From a virus, in IMG/VR virus record IMGVR_UViG_3300050011_000542, positions 1 through 64,000 of that record: DNA of 64,000 nucleotides, one strand, 5' to 3'. The translations under genes were made by a program, and so were the position numbers. Shown piece after piece: positions 33,755 through 43,162 of the stretch (positions are counted from its first letter, which is position 1; each line of letters begins with the position of its first letter). The notes below the pieces were generated by a model that saw only the letters and a list, made by a program, of their open reading frames with translations, ran no database searches and had not been told where the DNA came from.

Positions 33755-36700
33755 CCTCGAAAATCATCGACTTTACCGAGGTCGACGGCGTATTTGTCGA
33801 AGGCAGCAAGGGCAGCAGCAAGAGCGGCGGCGGTAATTCCCCAGGTGTGTCTTCGAGTGGCGGTATCGAAGCCCCGAATACGCTGCAGAACAATACTTTT
33901 GCTGTTTGCGTAGACCTTATCGGGGAAGGCCCTATCCTGGGCTTGTACGACTCTGTGATTACGGCCCTGGGGGGTGGTAACGGAAGCGGGGCCAAGTCGG
34001 TTTACTTTAACAATGTGCCGTTTGTATCGCCCATCGGGGATCAGAATTTCTTCGGGGCAATCTTTGGCTTTCGTAATGGCGTGCCCGGCCAGGACGTAAT
34101 GCCTGGAGTGGTGACCGCCTCTAATGAGGTTTCGGTCAATACCAACGTCACTCAGACGGTCGGCCCGATTGTCAGGACGGTCACGGATAGCACCGTCACG
34201 GCGGTACGGGTTACGATTGAAATTCCGGCGCTTTATCATTTGGTTACAGGCACTGGCGATGTCACAGGCACAGACCTAGAAATCACCGTCGAAATCCAGA
34301 CCGGAGGCGGTGCCTACGCCAACGTCATTACCGACTCGATAGTTAATCAGAAATGTACCAGTCCTTATGAGCGCAGCTATACGATCGCTCTGGGAGACGG
34401 GTCGGTAGGCAGTGGCCCTTGGAACATCAGGGTTACTCGCATCACCCCAGACAGCACCGACAGCAACCTGGTCAATGCTTTTGCCTGGGCCGGCTACACC
34501 GAAATAACTTCTGGAAATTTCCCGTACCCTAATTGCGCTGTCATAGCCACCAGCTTTAATGCTCAGTTGTTCGGTACGCAGGTGCCTACCCGTAGTTTTG
34601 ACGTGCTAGGTTTGATCGTCGATATACCGTCCAATTATGATCCGGTTGCTCATGTCTATACGGGTGTTTGGGATGGTACATTTATTCAAGGTTGGACGAA
34701 CAACCCTGTCTGGGTGCTGCTAGACCTCTTGCTGAATCCTCGCTACGGCCTGGGCCAGCGGGTGTCGCTAGACAACATCGACATCGGTAGCTTCTACTTG
34801 GCGGCGCAATACTGCGATGTGCAAATTCCAGACGGTAAAGGTGGCCTGGAGTTTCGCTACACCTTCAATGGTCAGATCACCCAGCAGAACGACGCTTACA
34901 AAGTGCTGCAATCGGTTGCATCGAGTTTCCGGGGCATTTTGTTTTGGACCAACGGCACGGTTTACCTCAAGGCGGATATGCCGACCCTGCCAGTTGCCCT
35001 GGTCGCCCCGGCCAATGTTATAGACGGCAAATTCACTTATAGTGGTTCGGCCCTGAAGTCGCGCCATACCGCCGCCCTGGTGACTTTCAAAGACCCGCTC
35101 AACAACTACGATGACACGGTAGAGTTTGTCGTCGATAACCCAGGCATTCAAGAACTAGGCTATCGCCAGATTAACATCGTTGCTTTCGGTTGTACCTCGC
35201 GGGGCCAAGCTCATCGCTTCGGGGCCTGGATACTCGATACTGAAAGAACCCAGACTGAGACTGTCGTTTATCAGGCGTCTTTCGATCAGTGCTTCTTAAA
35301 GCCTGGTGATGTTGTTTACATTGCTGACCCAGCTTATTCCGGGGCGCGCTACGGCGGCCGTATCGTCAACTACGTGAATAGCGGTGGCACCGACCTAGTA
35401 ACCATCGACCAGACCCTGAACCTCGACGGAAATCAGACCTATCAGCTGCAATTCGTTAAGCAGGATCAAACTATGATCCCGCTAACCACCATTCTCAATC
35501 CTGGTGGTACGTGGAACGTAATGACGATTGCTGCCCAGGGCCTGTCGCCTCTAAAGAACGCGATGTGGATGATCACATCGTCCAATCTACAGCCCCGGCA
35601 GTTCCAGGTACAAAGCCTGCGTGAAGTTTCGCGTGGCATCATCGAAATCACGGCCCTGTTCTATGACCCTAACAAGTTTGCTCGTGTCGAAGAAGGCGTC
35701 ACTGTTACTACGCCGGTTTATACGAATTTCCCGGTTACGCCTCCGGTGCCGCCTTCAAACCTCTCTGTCATAGAGTCAGACTACATCGCCAATGGCGTAG
35801 CGGTAAGCCGACTCACTTTTGGCTGGTCGCCTTCGACAGACGTGCTGGCCTTCAAATACGGCGTGTACTACGAAGACCCGAGCCATCAGGTTGTAAACCT
35901 ACCTCTGACTTCACAATTTGCTATTTCGGTCGATCCGGCTCAGCTCGGTCCGTACACATTCAATGTGTTCTGCTTGACCACGGACGGCAGGCAGTCGATC
36001 GTCTCTGCAATCACAGTTACCTGCACGGGAAAGTCGACGGCCCCGGCCCCGCCAAGCGGTATTACGCTATTCGGAGGATCACACCAGATCACCATCAAGT
36101 GGGTGATCCCGCCTAACCTGGATTATGCCTATACCGAAGTCTGGGCTTCCCAGACTAATGACATCGCAACTGTTACATTGATAGGACTGGCGGCTGCCGG
36201 ATCGTTCATTTTCACTGGCCTGGCCAATAGTGCGACTTGGTATTTCTGGTTGAAGTCGGTTGACCAGTCCGGCAATCATAGTGCGTTTACCTCGCCGTCA
36301 GTTCATGCGACCACGGTTTACCTGATCGCCGACGATATTGCTGACGCCTTGCTAACTACGGCGGCCTTCGCCCAAAGCATTAAAGCCCCGGCAGTTGTAA
36401 ACGGTCTGCCAAATCCGCTAACCTGGGGCGGTAATACCTTCGTCTACAACACCTTGGACGGTAAGCTCTATAACCTGATATCGGGGGCTTGGGTTAAGAT
36501 CTACTCGGACAATAACTCGACCACTATGACCAACCTCAATGCTGCGTTCTTCAGCTTGGGAATCAACATTCCGGCAGTGGTAACCAGCCTTCCTGTGACC
36601 GGCACTGAAGGCCAGACAGTTACTCTGACCACAGATGGCAAGCTTTATCGCTGGCATAGCGGAGCTTGGACGGTTACCACTGACGGCGTTGATATAGCTG

Positions 36701-37590
36701 CCAGGTCGATCGCAGCAAACAAGCTTATTGTTGGCACAATCACTGCTAATGAGATTGCTGCGAACACGATTACAGCTGGCCTCATCGCAGCCAATACCAT
36801 TACCGCAGGTCAGATCGCTGCCGGTGCAATCGGGGCGGCCCAGATTGCCGCCGGGTCGATTAGAGGCACAAACATAGCCTCGAATACCATCACTGGCGAT
36901 TTGATAGAAGCCAATACGATTGATTGTATCTCGCTAAAGAGTTCAACCATATCGTCGGTAGATATATTTGTAGGTAACCCTAATGGATCTGCGTATATCA
37001 AGCTACATGCCCTGGACGACGGCAACGGCTGGGGTCCATATATGGAAGTTGTCGATGCCAATAGCATTGTAAGAGTAGCAATCGGGCGTATCGCGGGAGA
37101 CTACGGTATCTTTATTGCTGACCATTTTGGTAGCCCAGTCCTCTTGGAGACTGGCGTTTTAGGAAACGACATCGTTGGTTTCGGTCAAATCATCAACGGT
37201 AACGTCAATACCAATCATCTAGCTATCTCTACTGTTACCAATGTAGCTTCTGATGTCAGTGCTAGTGGTGTCACTACGTCGTCTTGGGTGTCTTTCTCCA
37301 GTGTAACACTGAGTTTTTCTGGGCAAAACGCCCTCGTTATGTTTTCCGCTATAAGTGATTACAACAATAATGGATCGGCAATATATCTTCTTAATGGGCG
37401 TATTGTGTTGGACGGAAGCACTGTAGTTTGGTCAGGGGTTGTTACATCCGGATCTCCTATTGTCGGGTCAGTTAGTGTGCCTGGTATTTCTGGCAGTCAT
37501 ACTTTCGATTTTGAACTGCAGAACGGCTCTACAGGTATAGCTATCGTCGTACATACCGTCAGCATGATTGTTATGGATGCAAAACGATGA
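33751..37590 (+). CDS. Tail tip/host specificity protein J-like
   Basis: 1279 residues. N-terminal J core with GIEAPNTLQNNTFAVCVDLI and VWVLLDLLLNPRYGLGQRV; fibronectin type III-like domains at about 660-860. The C-terminal stalk is built of repeated TITA.., e.g. GTITANEIAANTITAGLIAA (about 995-1060), typical of trimeric gpJ fibres. Likely contacts the host receptor. A TGCAA palindrome lies at 34907. Confidence 0.92.
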   Translation: MTSKIIDFTEVDGVFVEGSKGSSKSGGGNSPGVSSSGGIEAPNTLQNNTFAVCVDLIGEGPILGLYDSVITALGGGNGSGAKSVYFNNVPFVSPIGDQNFFGAIFGFRNGVPGQDVMPGVVTASNEVSVNTNVTQTVGPIVRTVTDSTVTAVRVTIEIPALYHLVTGTGDVTGTDLEITVEIQTGGGAYANVITDSIVNQKCTSPYERSYTIALGDGSVGSGPWNIRVTRITPDSTDSNLVNAFAWAGYTEITSGNFPYPNCAVIATSFNAQLFGTQVPTRSFDVLGLIVDIPSNYDPVAHVYTGVWDGTFIQGWTNNPVWVLLDLLLNPRYGLGQRVSLDNIDIGSFYLAAQYCDVQIPDGKGGLEFRYTFNGQITQQNDAYKVLQSVASSFRGILFWTNGTVYLKADMPTLPVALVAPANVIDGKFTYSGSALKSRHTAALVTFKDPLNNYDDTVEFVVDNPGIQELGYRQINIVAFGCTSRGQAHRFGAWILDTERTQTETVVYQASFDQCFLKPGDVVYIADPAYSGARYGGRIVNYVNSGGTDLVTIDQTLNLDGNQTYQLQFVKQDQTMIPLTTILNPGGTWNVMTIAAQGLSPLKNAMWMITSSNLQPRQFQVQSLREVSRGIIEITALFYDPNKFARVEEGVTVTTPVYTNFPVTPPVPPSNLSVIESDYIANGVAVSRLTFGWSPSTDVLAFKYGVYYEDPSHQVVNLPLTSQFAISVDPAQLGPYTFNVFCLTTDGRQSIVSAITVTCTGKSTAPAPPSGITLFGGSHQITIKWVIPPNLDYAYTEVWASQTNDIATVTLIGLAAAGSFIFTGLANSATWYFWLKSVDQSGNHSAFTSPSVHATTVYLIADDIADALLTTAAFAQSIKAPAVVNGLPNPLTWGGNTFVYNTLDGKLYNLISGAWVKIYSDNNSTTMTNLNAAFFSLGINIPAVVTSLPVTGTEGQTVTLTTDGKLYRWHSGAWTVTTDGVDIAARSIAANKLIVGTITANEIAANTITAGLIAANTITAGQIAAGAIGAAQIAAGSIRGTNIASNTITGDLIEANTIDCISLKSSTISSVDIFVGNPNGSAYIKLHALDDGNGWGPYMEVVDANSIVRVAIGRIAGDYGIFIADHFGSPVLLETGVLGNDIVGFGQIINGNVNTNHLAISTVTNVASDVSASGVTTSSWVSFSSVTLSFSGQNALVMFSAISDYNNNGSAIYLLNGRIVLDGSTVVWSGVVTSGSPIVGSVSVPGISGSHTFDFELQNGSTGIAIVVHTVSMIVMDAKR
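34907..34920. repeat. TGCAA-N4-TTGCA palindrome, copy 10
   Basis: TGCAATCGGTTGCA in the J gene. Confidence 0.8.
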
Positions 37591-37802
37591 GTAATGAAAT
37601 GCCACCTGTTGTTAAGCAGGTTAATTATGTGTTGGTTGACGGCTCTGGAGCAATCACTCGGGCCGGGCACTGTCTGGAAAGTAATTTAGAGCTAAAGCCT
37701 ATACCAGCGGGGCTGTCTCTGATCCAGACAGACCAGATGCTGCACCCGCCGTCTTGGTCACAGTACCAGGCCGTAGACGGAGTTATCACCAAGATCGCCT
37801 AA
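37587..37802 (+). CDS. Hypothetical protein (71 aa)
   Basis: ATG overlaps the J stop (ATGA). Beta-rich small protein (VNYVLVDGSGAITRAGHCLE), possibly a tail-tip accessory. Unknown family. Confidence 0.65.
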   Translation: MSNEMPPVVKQVNYVLVDGSGAITRAGHCLESNLELKPIPAGLSLIQTDQMLHPPSWSQYQAVDGVITKIA

Positions 37803-37843
37803 ATCGCCGCCGTTTTAAGGATGTGAGCACGGGATAGCCCCGT

Positions 37844-37857
37844 TGCAACTGATTGCA
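37844..37857. repeat. TGCAA-N4-TTGCA palindrome, copy 11
   Basis: TGCAACTGATTGCA, arms exact, upstream of the spanin-like pair; SD CGGAGG follows. Confidence 0.75.
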
Positions 37858-37874
37858 GCTCGGAGGCCCTCATC

Positions 37875-38312
37875 ATGGCGGATAACAATCCGAAGGAAGT
37901 CCCCCCGCGTTATTGGGTAGACCCCGGAGCTCCGGTAGAACACGAGCGCCCAGATCATAGAAATGAAATGAAGCGAGATTGGGTTGGTTATGTCATCCAG
38001 TCTGTAGCTATCTGTTTTACCGTCGTCGCAGCTATTTTTGTTTACTCCTGGCACATCGATGCACGGTTCGATGACCTGTCTCATAAATGGGACAACAGAT
38101 TTGGCGAACACACTGGTTTGATTTCTTCTCTGCAGACGCAACAGGCCACGCTGCAGGCCCAGCAACTCGGGTTACAGCATCAGTTCGAAACTGCCGAAAC
38201 CAGGCACAATAGCTTTGAAGGCGAAGTATCGCGCAAGCTTGATTCAGGCATGAACCAACTGGGTACGATTGCCACGGATCTGGCGCTTCTCCGCAAGGAG
38301 ATTAAACATTGA
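37875..38312 (+). CDS. Inner-membrane spanin-like protein (i-spanin candidate)
   Basis: 145 residues. A membrane segment at about 37-58 (GYVIQSVAICFTVVAAIFVY) is followed by a coiled coil with heptads rich in Gln/Leu (QTQQATLQAQQLGLQHQFET) to the C-terminus. Overlap with a downstream lipoprotein gene fits an Rz/Rz1-type pair that fuses inner and outer membranes at lysis. The cytoplasmic N-terminus of 36 residues is longer than usual, so the call is moderate. Confidence 0.6.
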   Translation: MADNNPKEVPPRYWVDPGAPVEHERPDHRNEMKRDWVGYVIQSVAICFTVVAAIFVYSWHIDARFDDLSHKWDNRFGEHTGLISSLQTQQATLQAQQLGLQHQFETAETRHNSFEGEVSRKLDSGMNQLGTIATDLALLRKEIKH

Positions 38313-38551
38313 AAATTTTCCTAGCGCCGGTCCTTGTCGGGCTCTTGCTAGGAGCCTGCGCCGCCGACCGGCCCCGGCCTATCGAAATTAAAGGCCCTCT
38401 CGTAGATGGCCCAGTTGCCGACGCTTCACCTGCGCGCCGAACTGCCCCGTCAAATACCACCGAAACTGATTATCGAATTGATAAGCTTGAGAATTCCGTT
38501 CAGCAATTGAAAGACACGTTGTCGGCGCCCCCAGCGCCACAAGGCCACTGA
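38309..38551 (+). CDS. Lipoprotein, outer-membrane spanin candidate
   Basis: 80 residues, TTG start, four-base overlap with the previous gene, SD AAGGAG. Lipobox LLLGAC with Cys at residue 17, then a Pro-rich mature part (ADRPRPIEIKGP, SAPPAPQGH) as in Rz1-type o-spanins. Confidence 0.65.
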   Translation: MKIFLAPVLVGLLLGACAADRPRPIEIKGPLVDGPVADASPARRTAPSNTTETDYRIDKLENSVQQLKDTLSAPPAPQGH

Positions 38552-38563
38552 CCAATGAGGGTC
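38550..38563 (+). promoter_or_regulatory. SD hairpin, variant loop AATGAG
   Basis: GACC/GGTC stem, loop AATGAG (no GGA), TTG start at 38568. Confidence 0.65.
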
Positions 38564-38567
38564 TACC

Positions 38568-39860
38568 TTGCGAGATTTCAAAACTGTAGCTGAAGCCGAG
38601 GCGTTTCTTCAGGTCGCCTCCGAATTCCCCTCCAAGGCTGAATTCGCCAGGCACTTAGGCAAGTCAGTCACTACCGTAAAAGACACGCTGACTAGAGCAA
38701 AGCGCCTAGTACAAAAAGGTGACGAGCCAATCAGGCCGATGCCTGAAGTGCCAGAGGAAGCCGAAGAGCCCAAAATAGACCCTGCTGAACATGAGCGCTT
38801 GCGCCGGGCCAATGTTCGCCTCGAAACCCAGCAGCGCCATCTCACCACTAGGCTGCGCGAGCTCGACCAAGACAATCTGTCGGCCGAGCATGTGCGTGAG
38901 GCCATTTTCCATCTCAAAGCCGAAAGCTCGCTGCCCCCCGATTGGCTGATCGACGACCGTCCCGGTAAGGGTGTGTCTGGAGTTCCTTGCACCATCTGGA
39001 GTGACTGGCATCTCGGGGAAGTAGTCTCTCGGGCCGAGACCAACGGCATCAACGAATTCAACCTGTCGATCGCCGACACACGAATTCGCCGCCTAGTTAG
39101 CAGGACGATCGACCTTTGTTTTAACCACATGACCGGCACTGACTATCCGGGGCTGGTTGTAAACTTGATTGGCGACATCGTTTCCGGCTCGATCCACGAC
39201 GAGCTGACCCGTACCAATGAGATTACTTCTCTGCAGGTGGTTGTCTGGGCCAGGGACCGGATCTGCTGGGCACTGTCACAAATGGCCGACAAGTTCGGCA
39301 AAGTGTTCGTGATCGGCGTCCCCGGAAACCATGGTCGTACCACCAAGCGCATCGAGTCCAAGACCTTCGTCTACCAGAACTACGACTGGCTGATCTACAC
39401 GCTGTGTGAAGCCTACTTCAAAGAGGCCGGAGACGAGCGCGTGCGCTTCTATGTGCCGGTGTCAGGTGACGCTTATTACAATGTCTACTCGCATCGCTAC
39501 CTGGCGATCCACGGCCATGATCTGGGCGTTAAAGGCGGGGACGGCATTATCGGTGCGCTAGGCCCCATCCAACGCGGGGCCATTAAGACGCAGCATAGCT
39601 CGTCTCAAGTGCAGCGTGATTTCGATACCTTGCTGCTGGGCCATTGGCATCAAGAACTATGGCTTCCCAAGGTTTTCGTGAACAATACTCTCAAGGGATT
39701 CGACGAATTTGCCCTGAAATTCCTGCGCGCCCCGGCATCTGCACCGAGCCAATCCCTGTGGTTCACTCACCCTAAGCATGGAATCACCGCCAGGTGGTCC
39801 GTTTTCCTTGAGGATCGTCAGCGCGTAGATAACCCAGAATGGGTGTCCTGGGCGTCCTGA
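38568..39860 (+). CDS. Calcineurin-like metallophosphoesterase with N-terminal helix-turn-helix
   Basis: 430 residues, TTG start. Helix-turn-helix at about 20-45 (AEFARHLGKSVTTVKDTLTR), a charged linker, then the metallophosphoesterase core. The core has SDWHLGE (DxH), LIGDIVSG (GD), VPGNHGR (GNH), IHGHDLG and LLGHWHQ (GHxH). All metal ligands of the family are present. May act on DNA or nucleotides; similar phage proteins are common but little understood. Its helix-turn-helix suggests specific DNA targeting. Confidence 0.85.
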   Translation: MRDFKTVAEAEAFLQVASEFPSKAEFARHLGKSVTTVKDTLTRAKRLVQKGDEPIRPMPEVPEEAEEPKIDPAEHERLRRANVRLETQQRHLTTRLRELDQDNLSAEHVREAIFHLKAESSLPPDWLIDDRPGKGVSGVPCTIWSDWHLGEVVSRAETNGINEFNLSIADTRIRRLVSRTIDLCFNHMTGTDYPGLVVNLIGDIVSGSIHDELTRTNEITSLQVVVWARDRICWALSQMADKFGKVFVIGVPGNHGRTTKRIESKTFVYQNYDWLIYTLCEAYFKEAGDERVRFYVPVSGDAYYNVYSHRYLAIHGHDLGVKGGDGIIGALGPIQRGAIKTQHSSSQVQRDFDTLLLGHWHQELWLPKVFVNNTLKGFDEFALKFLRAPASAPSQSLWFTHPKHGITARWSVFLEDRQRVDNPEWVSWAS

Positions 39861-39883
39861 TCTGCTGAACAGGAACGCACCCC

Positions 39884-40309
39884 ATGGCGTTAGATGTTGC
39901 CGGCACACAAGCCCAGAAATGGATGGCCGGTGACGGGACCGGGGCCAGTGTTGGCGACCCGCTTATCCAGTCGATCGAAATTAATGGCGTAACCGACCAG
40001 GACGGCCTGGCGATTAAAGCCAGCTCGATCAACATCATCGATTTCAGTTTCACTTGCAACGGCAGCTGGCAGCACATCCTGACGGCCCAGGCCACCCGCA
40101 AGTATATGAAGATCCAGAACATCGGCACGGCCCTGATTGGCTGGGCCATTAACGATCTTACCAGTGCCAAGACGCCGCCTTGCCTCAGTGCAGTGACGCT
40201 TTATCCGGGTGGCTCCGAGAACAGCGACGGCTCGTCTTTCCATCACGGCGATGTGTGGATTAAAGGGCCGAGCGGCACCCCGGTCACCGTATTTTCGGAT
40301 GTCGCCTAA
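39884..40309 (+). CDS. Structural hypothetical protein (141 aa)
   Basis: ATG 39884. Beta-rich (ITCNGSW-type; IDFSFTCNGSWQHILTAQAT), no catalytic residues seen. Its overlap with the tail fibre gene suggests a virion component. Confidence 0.65.
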   Translation: MALDVAGTQAQKWMAGDGTGASVGDPLIQSIEINGVTDQDGLAIKASSINIIDFSFTCNGSWQHILTAQATRKYMKIQNIGTALIGWAINDLTSAKTPPCLSAVTLYPGGSENSDGSSFHHGDVWIKGPSGTPVTVFSDVA

Positions 40310-42108
40310 TGGGGACATTCAATCCGTATGTGCCGTTACCTGAAACCACGGTAACCGCAACCAAAGCACTTGCTGCCGGCACGATTGGCTCGGTGTTTGT
40401 TAATAACACCTCTGGGTCTGGCATTACGATTACCTTGCCGCCGAACCCATACGACAATCTTGTCATTGATGCTTTCGATGTTGCCGGTACGGCAGGTGCT
40501 CATACGATTACCTGGGTCGGAGCTGCCGGGGCCACTATCGGCGGTTCTTCCAGCTACCTTATGTCGGTTAATTTCGCCGCCATCAAGTTTTACTATTCGA
40601 CGGCGGCAGGCGGTTGGTTTGTTGATCTAACAGCTTCTACCTATGCGTCTAATGCCGCAACGTCGGCGACGGCTGCAGCATCTTCAGCTACTGCAGCGGC
40701 AGGGTCTGCAACCACGGCGACTACACAGGCAGGCAATGCCGCGACTTCGGCTACCGCTGCTGCCTCTAGCGCGACTGCTGCAGCATCGAGCGCAACAGGA
40801 GCTGCAACTTCTGCTACCACAGCTACGACGCAAGCTACCACAGCTACGACGCAAGCCACCACAGCTACGACGCAAGCGGGTATAGCGACTACCCAGGCAG
40901 GCAATGCCGCGACTTCAGCCACAGCCGCAGCAAGTTCTGCCACGGCCGCTGCTGCAAGTGCTACCGCTGCAGCGGGGTCGGCTACGGCTGCAGCGGGGTC
41001 AGCTGCCACTGCCCTGACAACTATAGCCGGCGCTATTAATGGCGTGTCGGTAGCCAAAACAGCAGCCTACACAGTAGCAAATTCCGATAAACGGCTTACG
41101 CTTAGTTTCGGAGGCAGCACTGGCTACACTGTTACTGTTCCTTCAGCAGCGGGCTTTGACTCCGACTTCCAGGTACGGCTCTTTAATGCAGATGCAGGTC
41201 GTGCCAAAACGATAGCTATAACCGGGTATTCTAATTTCTTTCTGTGGCCATTGCAGTCGGTAATTGTTCATAACATCGGTGGCACTTGGGAAATGTACCC
41301 ACGTACCCAACGCTGGATACTACCTGGCGGCGGCATTCCTATGTATGTAGATCCAAGTGGCGGCCCGACTAATGACGGTCTGACGCTAGGATCAGCCAAG
41401 GCTACGATATTAGATGCTTGGAATACTATTAGGGATCAAACCGATGGTCCTCTATTTATTCAGCTTACGCCAGGGGTTACTTACTCAGTTATTGCTGGGG
41501 GAGGGGCTGTTTCAGGAGAGCTAGACGGGGACACAACTTCATCGTTTGGTAGACTAATACAGATTGTCGGAGATCCTACTCTAGTAAACCCGCCTATTTT
41601 GATTTGTGGTAGTGGCCAGTCGTGCATTGTTCTTAGAGACGGTGCTTGGAGCATCATCCATGGCATTTCTTTCAAGACAGTTGGCAATAGTAGCACCGGA
41701 GTTAATATTCAACAAAAAGCTCTTGGGGATATACAAGATTGTACTTGGGATATTTTTCCGCTTGGCTATCATATAATTGTTGATGATGATGGCGATGCTA
41801 ATATGGCTGGCGCTATGAAATTTGTTGGCAGCACTTCTATGCTTGCTCACATTTATGTTGGTCATAAAGGTAAGGTACTTTCTGGAGCAAGCTTCGATGG
41901 TACGGGTCAAACCGTAGCCTTTACAGTTGGTTTTATACAGTTGGATTTACATGCGGAAGCAACCTTCAACGGCTCGTCATTCGCTAATTTTGGCTCCTTT
42001 ACCGGCCCCAAATACTTTATCACACACAGCAGTTTTTTAACTCAAGGGGGCCTTACTTTTCCAGGAAATGCCTCCGGCTCGGCTGATGGCACGAGCTTGG
42101 CATTCTAG
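40309..42108 (+). CDS. Tail fibre protein with Ala/Thr repeat stalk and beta-helix-like end
   Basis: 599 residues. N-terminal domain about 1-105, then a low-complexity Ala-Thr-Ser stalk at about 105-240 (AATSATAAASSATAA units) including three tandem 21-bp DNA repeats at 40816-40877. The C-terminal half (about 330-599) begins with IPMYVDPSGGPTNDGLTLGS and looks like a right-handed beta-helix (pectate-lyase-like), often receptor binding or depolymerase. The last part is AT-richer. Confidence 0.8.
   Translation: MGTFNPYVPLPETTVTATKALAAGTIGSVFVNNTSGSGITITLPPNPYDNLVIDAFDVAGTAGAHTITWVGAAGATIGGSSSYLMSVNFAAIKFYYSTAAGGWFVDLTASTYASNAATSATAAASSATAAAGSATTATTQAGNAATSATAAASSATAAASSATGAATSATTATTQATTATTQATTATTQAGIATTQAGNAATSATAAASSATAAAASATAAAGSATAAAGSAATALTTIAGAINGVSVAKTAAYTVANSDKRLTLSFGGSTGYTVTVPSAAGFDSDFQVRLFNADAGRAKTIAITGYSNFFLWPLQSVIVHNIGGTWEMYPRTQRWILPGGGIPMYVDPSGGPTNDGLTLGSAKATILDAWNTIRDQTDGPLFIQLTPGVTYSVIAGGGAVSGELDGDTTSSFGRLIQIVGDPTLVNPPILICGSGQSCIVLRDGAWSIIHGISFKTVGNSSTGVNIQQKALGDIQDCTWDIFPLGYHIIVDDDGDANMAGAMKFVGSTSMLAHIYVGHKGKVLSGASFDGTGQTVAFTVGFIQLDLHAEATFNGSSFANFGSFTGPKYFITHSSFLTQGGLTFPGNASGSADGTSLAF
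40816..40877 (+). repeat. Three tandem 21-bp repeats in the fibre gene
   Basis: Three near-perfect copies (40816, 40837, 40858) encoding a seven-residue unit TTATTQA; prone to slippage and length change. Confidence 0.9.
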
Positions 42109-42116
42109 GTGTAACC

Positions 42117-42713
42117 ATGGATACCACCTTGACTACCATCACATTGTCTGCCCCGCCTGGAGTTACGCGAGTTCCTTACGGTAATTTCTTTATTATCGTC
42201 GAGCCGGACGGGACGATCCAAATACCTCCTGTCGCAGTGCCCACAATGCTTGCCGAAGGCTGTTCTCTGGTTAATGGAGTAGGGGGAGTACCTTCCACGT
42301 CTGACCTGGCCGCAGCAGCTATAGTCCCTGCCAGCCATGTGGCCACTGCTTCTCAGGACGAACTTTCTTACTACCTGGGCATTCACGGAGTCGCCAGTAG
42401 TGTTCTACAGCTTATGGCGCTACCCCAGATGAGGACTCAAGCGGTCACGATTGCTGAAGCGCAGGCATTGAAAGCCCTGGTGATTAGTAAAGCCGCGTTT
42501 ATCAATCTGTTTACGGACGCAGAATTTCTCGCCATTGCCACAGCGGCCCCGACGAATCCAAGGATCAATGTCTGGCTGATTAAAGCCCAGGCCAGGGATC
42601 AAATCGATCTTACCGACCCTCTGGCCAAGCAGGGTCTGGATGCCTTGGTAGCTGCTTCTCTCCTGTCTGGGCCGCGCGAGACCGCGATCCTCGCAAATCA
42701 GAAACCAAGCTAA
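42117..42713 (+). CDS. Hypothetical protein downstream of the tail fibre (198 aa)
   Basis: ATG 42117. Beta N-terminus (TLSAPPGVTRVPYGNFFIIV) and a helical C-terminal part (QLMALPQMRTQAVTIAEAQA). May be a fibre-associated or chaperone protein by position. Confidence 0.65.
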   Translation: MDTTLTTITLSAPPGVTRVPYGNFFIIVEPDGTIQIPPVAVPTMLAEGCSLVNGVGGVPSTSDLAAAAIVPASHVATASQDELSYYLGIHGVASSVLQLMALPQMRTQAVTIAEAQALKALVISKAAFINLFTDAEFLAIATAAPTNPRINVWLIKAQARDQIDLTDPLAKQGLDALVAASLLSGPRETAILANQKPS

Positions 42714-42738
42714 AAACCGTTTAGGGGATGAATGAGGC

Positions 42739-42752
42739 TGCAATCGATTGCA
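42739..42752. repeat. TGCAA-N4-TTGCA palindrome, copy 12
   Basis: TGCAATCGATTGCA 20 bases before ATG 42773. Confidence 0.85.
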
Positions 42753-42772
42753 GCGCCCTGGACGAGAGCACC

Positions 42773-43135
42773 ATGAACAACAACCCAAAGATCGTTTTTG
42801 TAGCGTCCCTGTTCACGTCCAAGATTTTCTGGGCGCAGGTCGTAGCCATTGTTGCAACCTTGGCGACCATGAGTGGCTTTCATCCGGGCTGGGCGACTGA
42901 AGCTAACCAGGCCGAGCTCGTCGGTATGATCGACATGTTTGCGACCACGGCGCTTCGTATCTGGGGATTTAGTGGCCCGGTCTCCCTGACCGCCCCGATC
43001 TCGGCCCTGGCTCCGCAAGAGCTTACTGCTGGCGTGCATACGGTAACTGTCACGCCGCCAGTGCCTGTACCGGCTCCGGTGCCCGTCCTCACCATCTCTT
43101 CGGCGCCGCTTCCGGGGCTGGCCCCGGTCGCCTAA
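42773..43135 (+). CDS. Membrane protein, holin-like candidate (120 aa)
   Basis: ATG 42773 with GAGAG upstream. The N-terminal half has one clear span (FWAQVVAIVATLATMSGF) and a weaker second (MFATTALRIWGFSG); the C-terminal tail is Pro/Val-rich (PVPVPAPVPV). Two spans near lipoproteins and a lipase suggest a holin, not established. Confidence 0.6.
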   Translation: MNNNPKIVFVASLFTSKIFWAQVVAIVATLATMSGFHPGWATEANQAELVGMIDMFATTALRIWGFSGPVSLTAPISALAPQELTAGVHTVTVTPPVPVPAPVPVLTISSAPLPGLAPVA

Positions 43136-43143
43136 TCAAGTTC

Positions 43144-43157
43144 AACCACGGAGGGTT
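43144..43157 (+). promoter_or_regulatory. CsrA-type SD hairpin of the 43163 lipoprotein
   Basis: AACC/GGTT 4-bp stem, loop ACGGAG, ATG 43163. Confidence 0.8.
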
Positions 43158-43162
43158 TATCT

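Noticed and set aside
40641-41057. Reverse-strand Ala/Val-rich frame opposite the fibre stalk
   Set aside because: Mirror of the repetitive Ala/Thr/Ser codons; no start signal.
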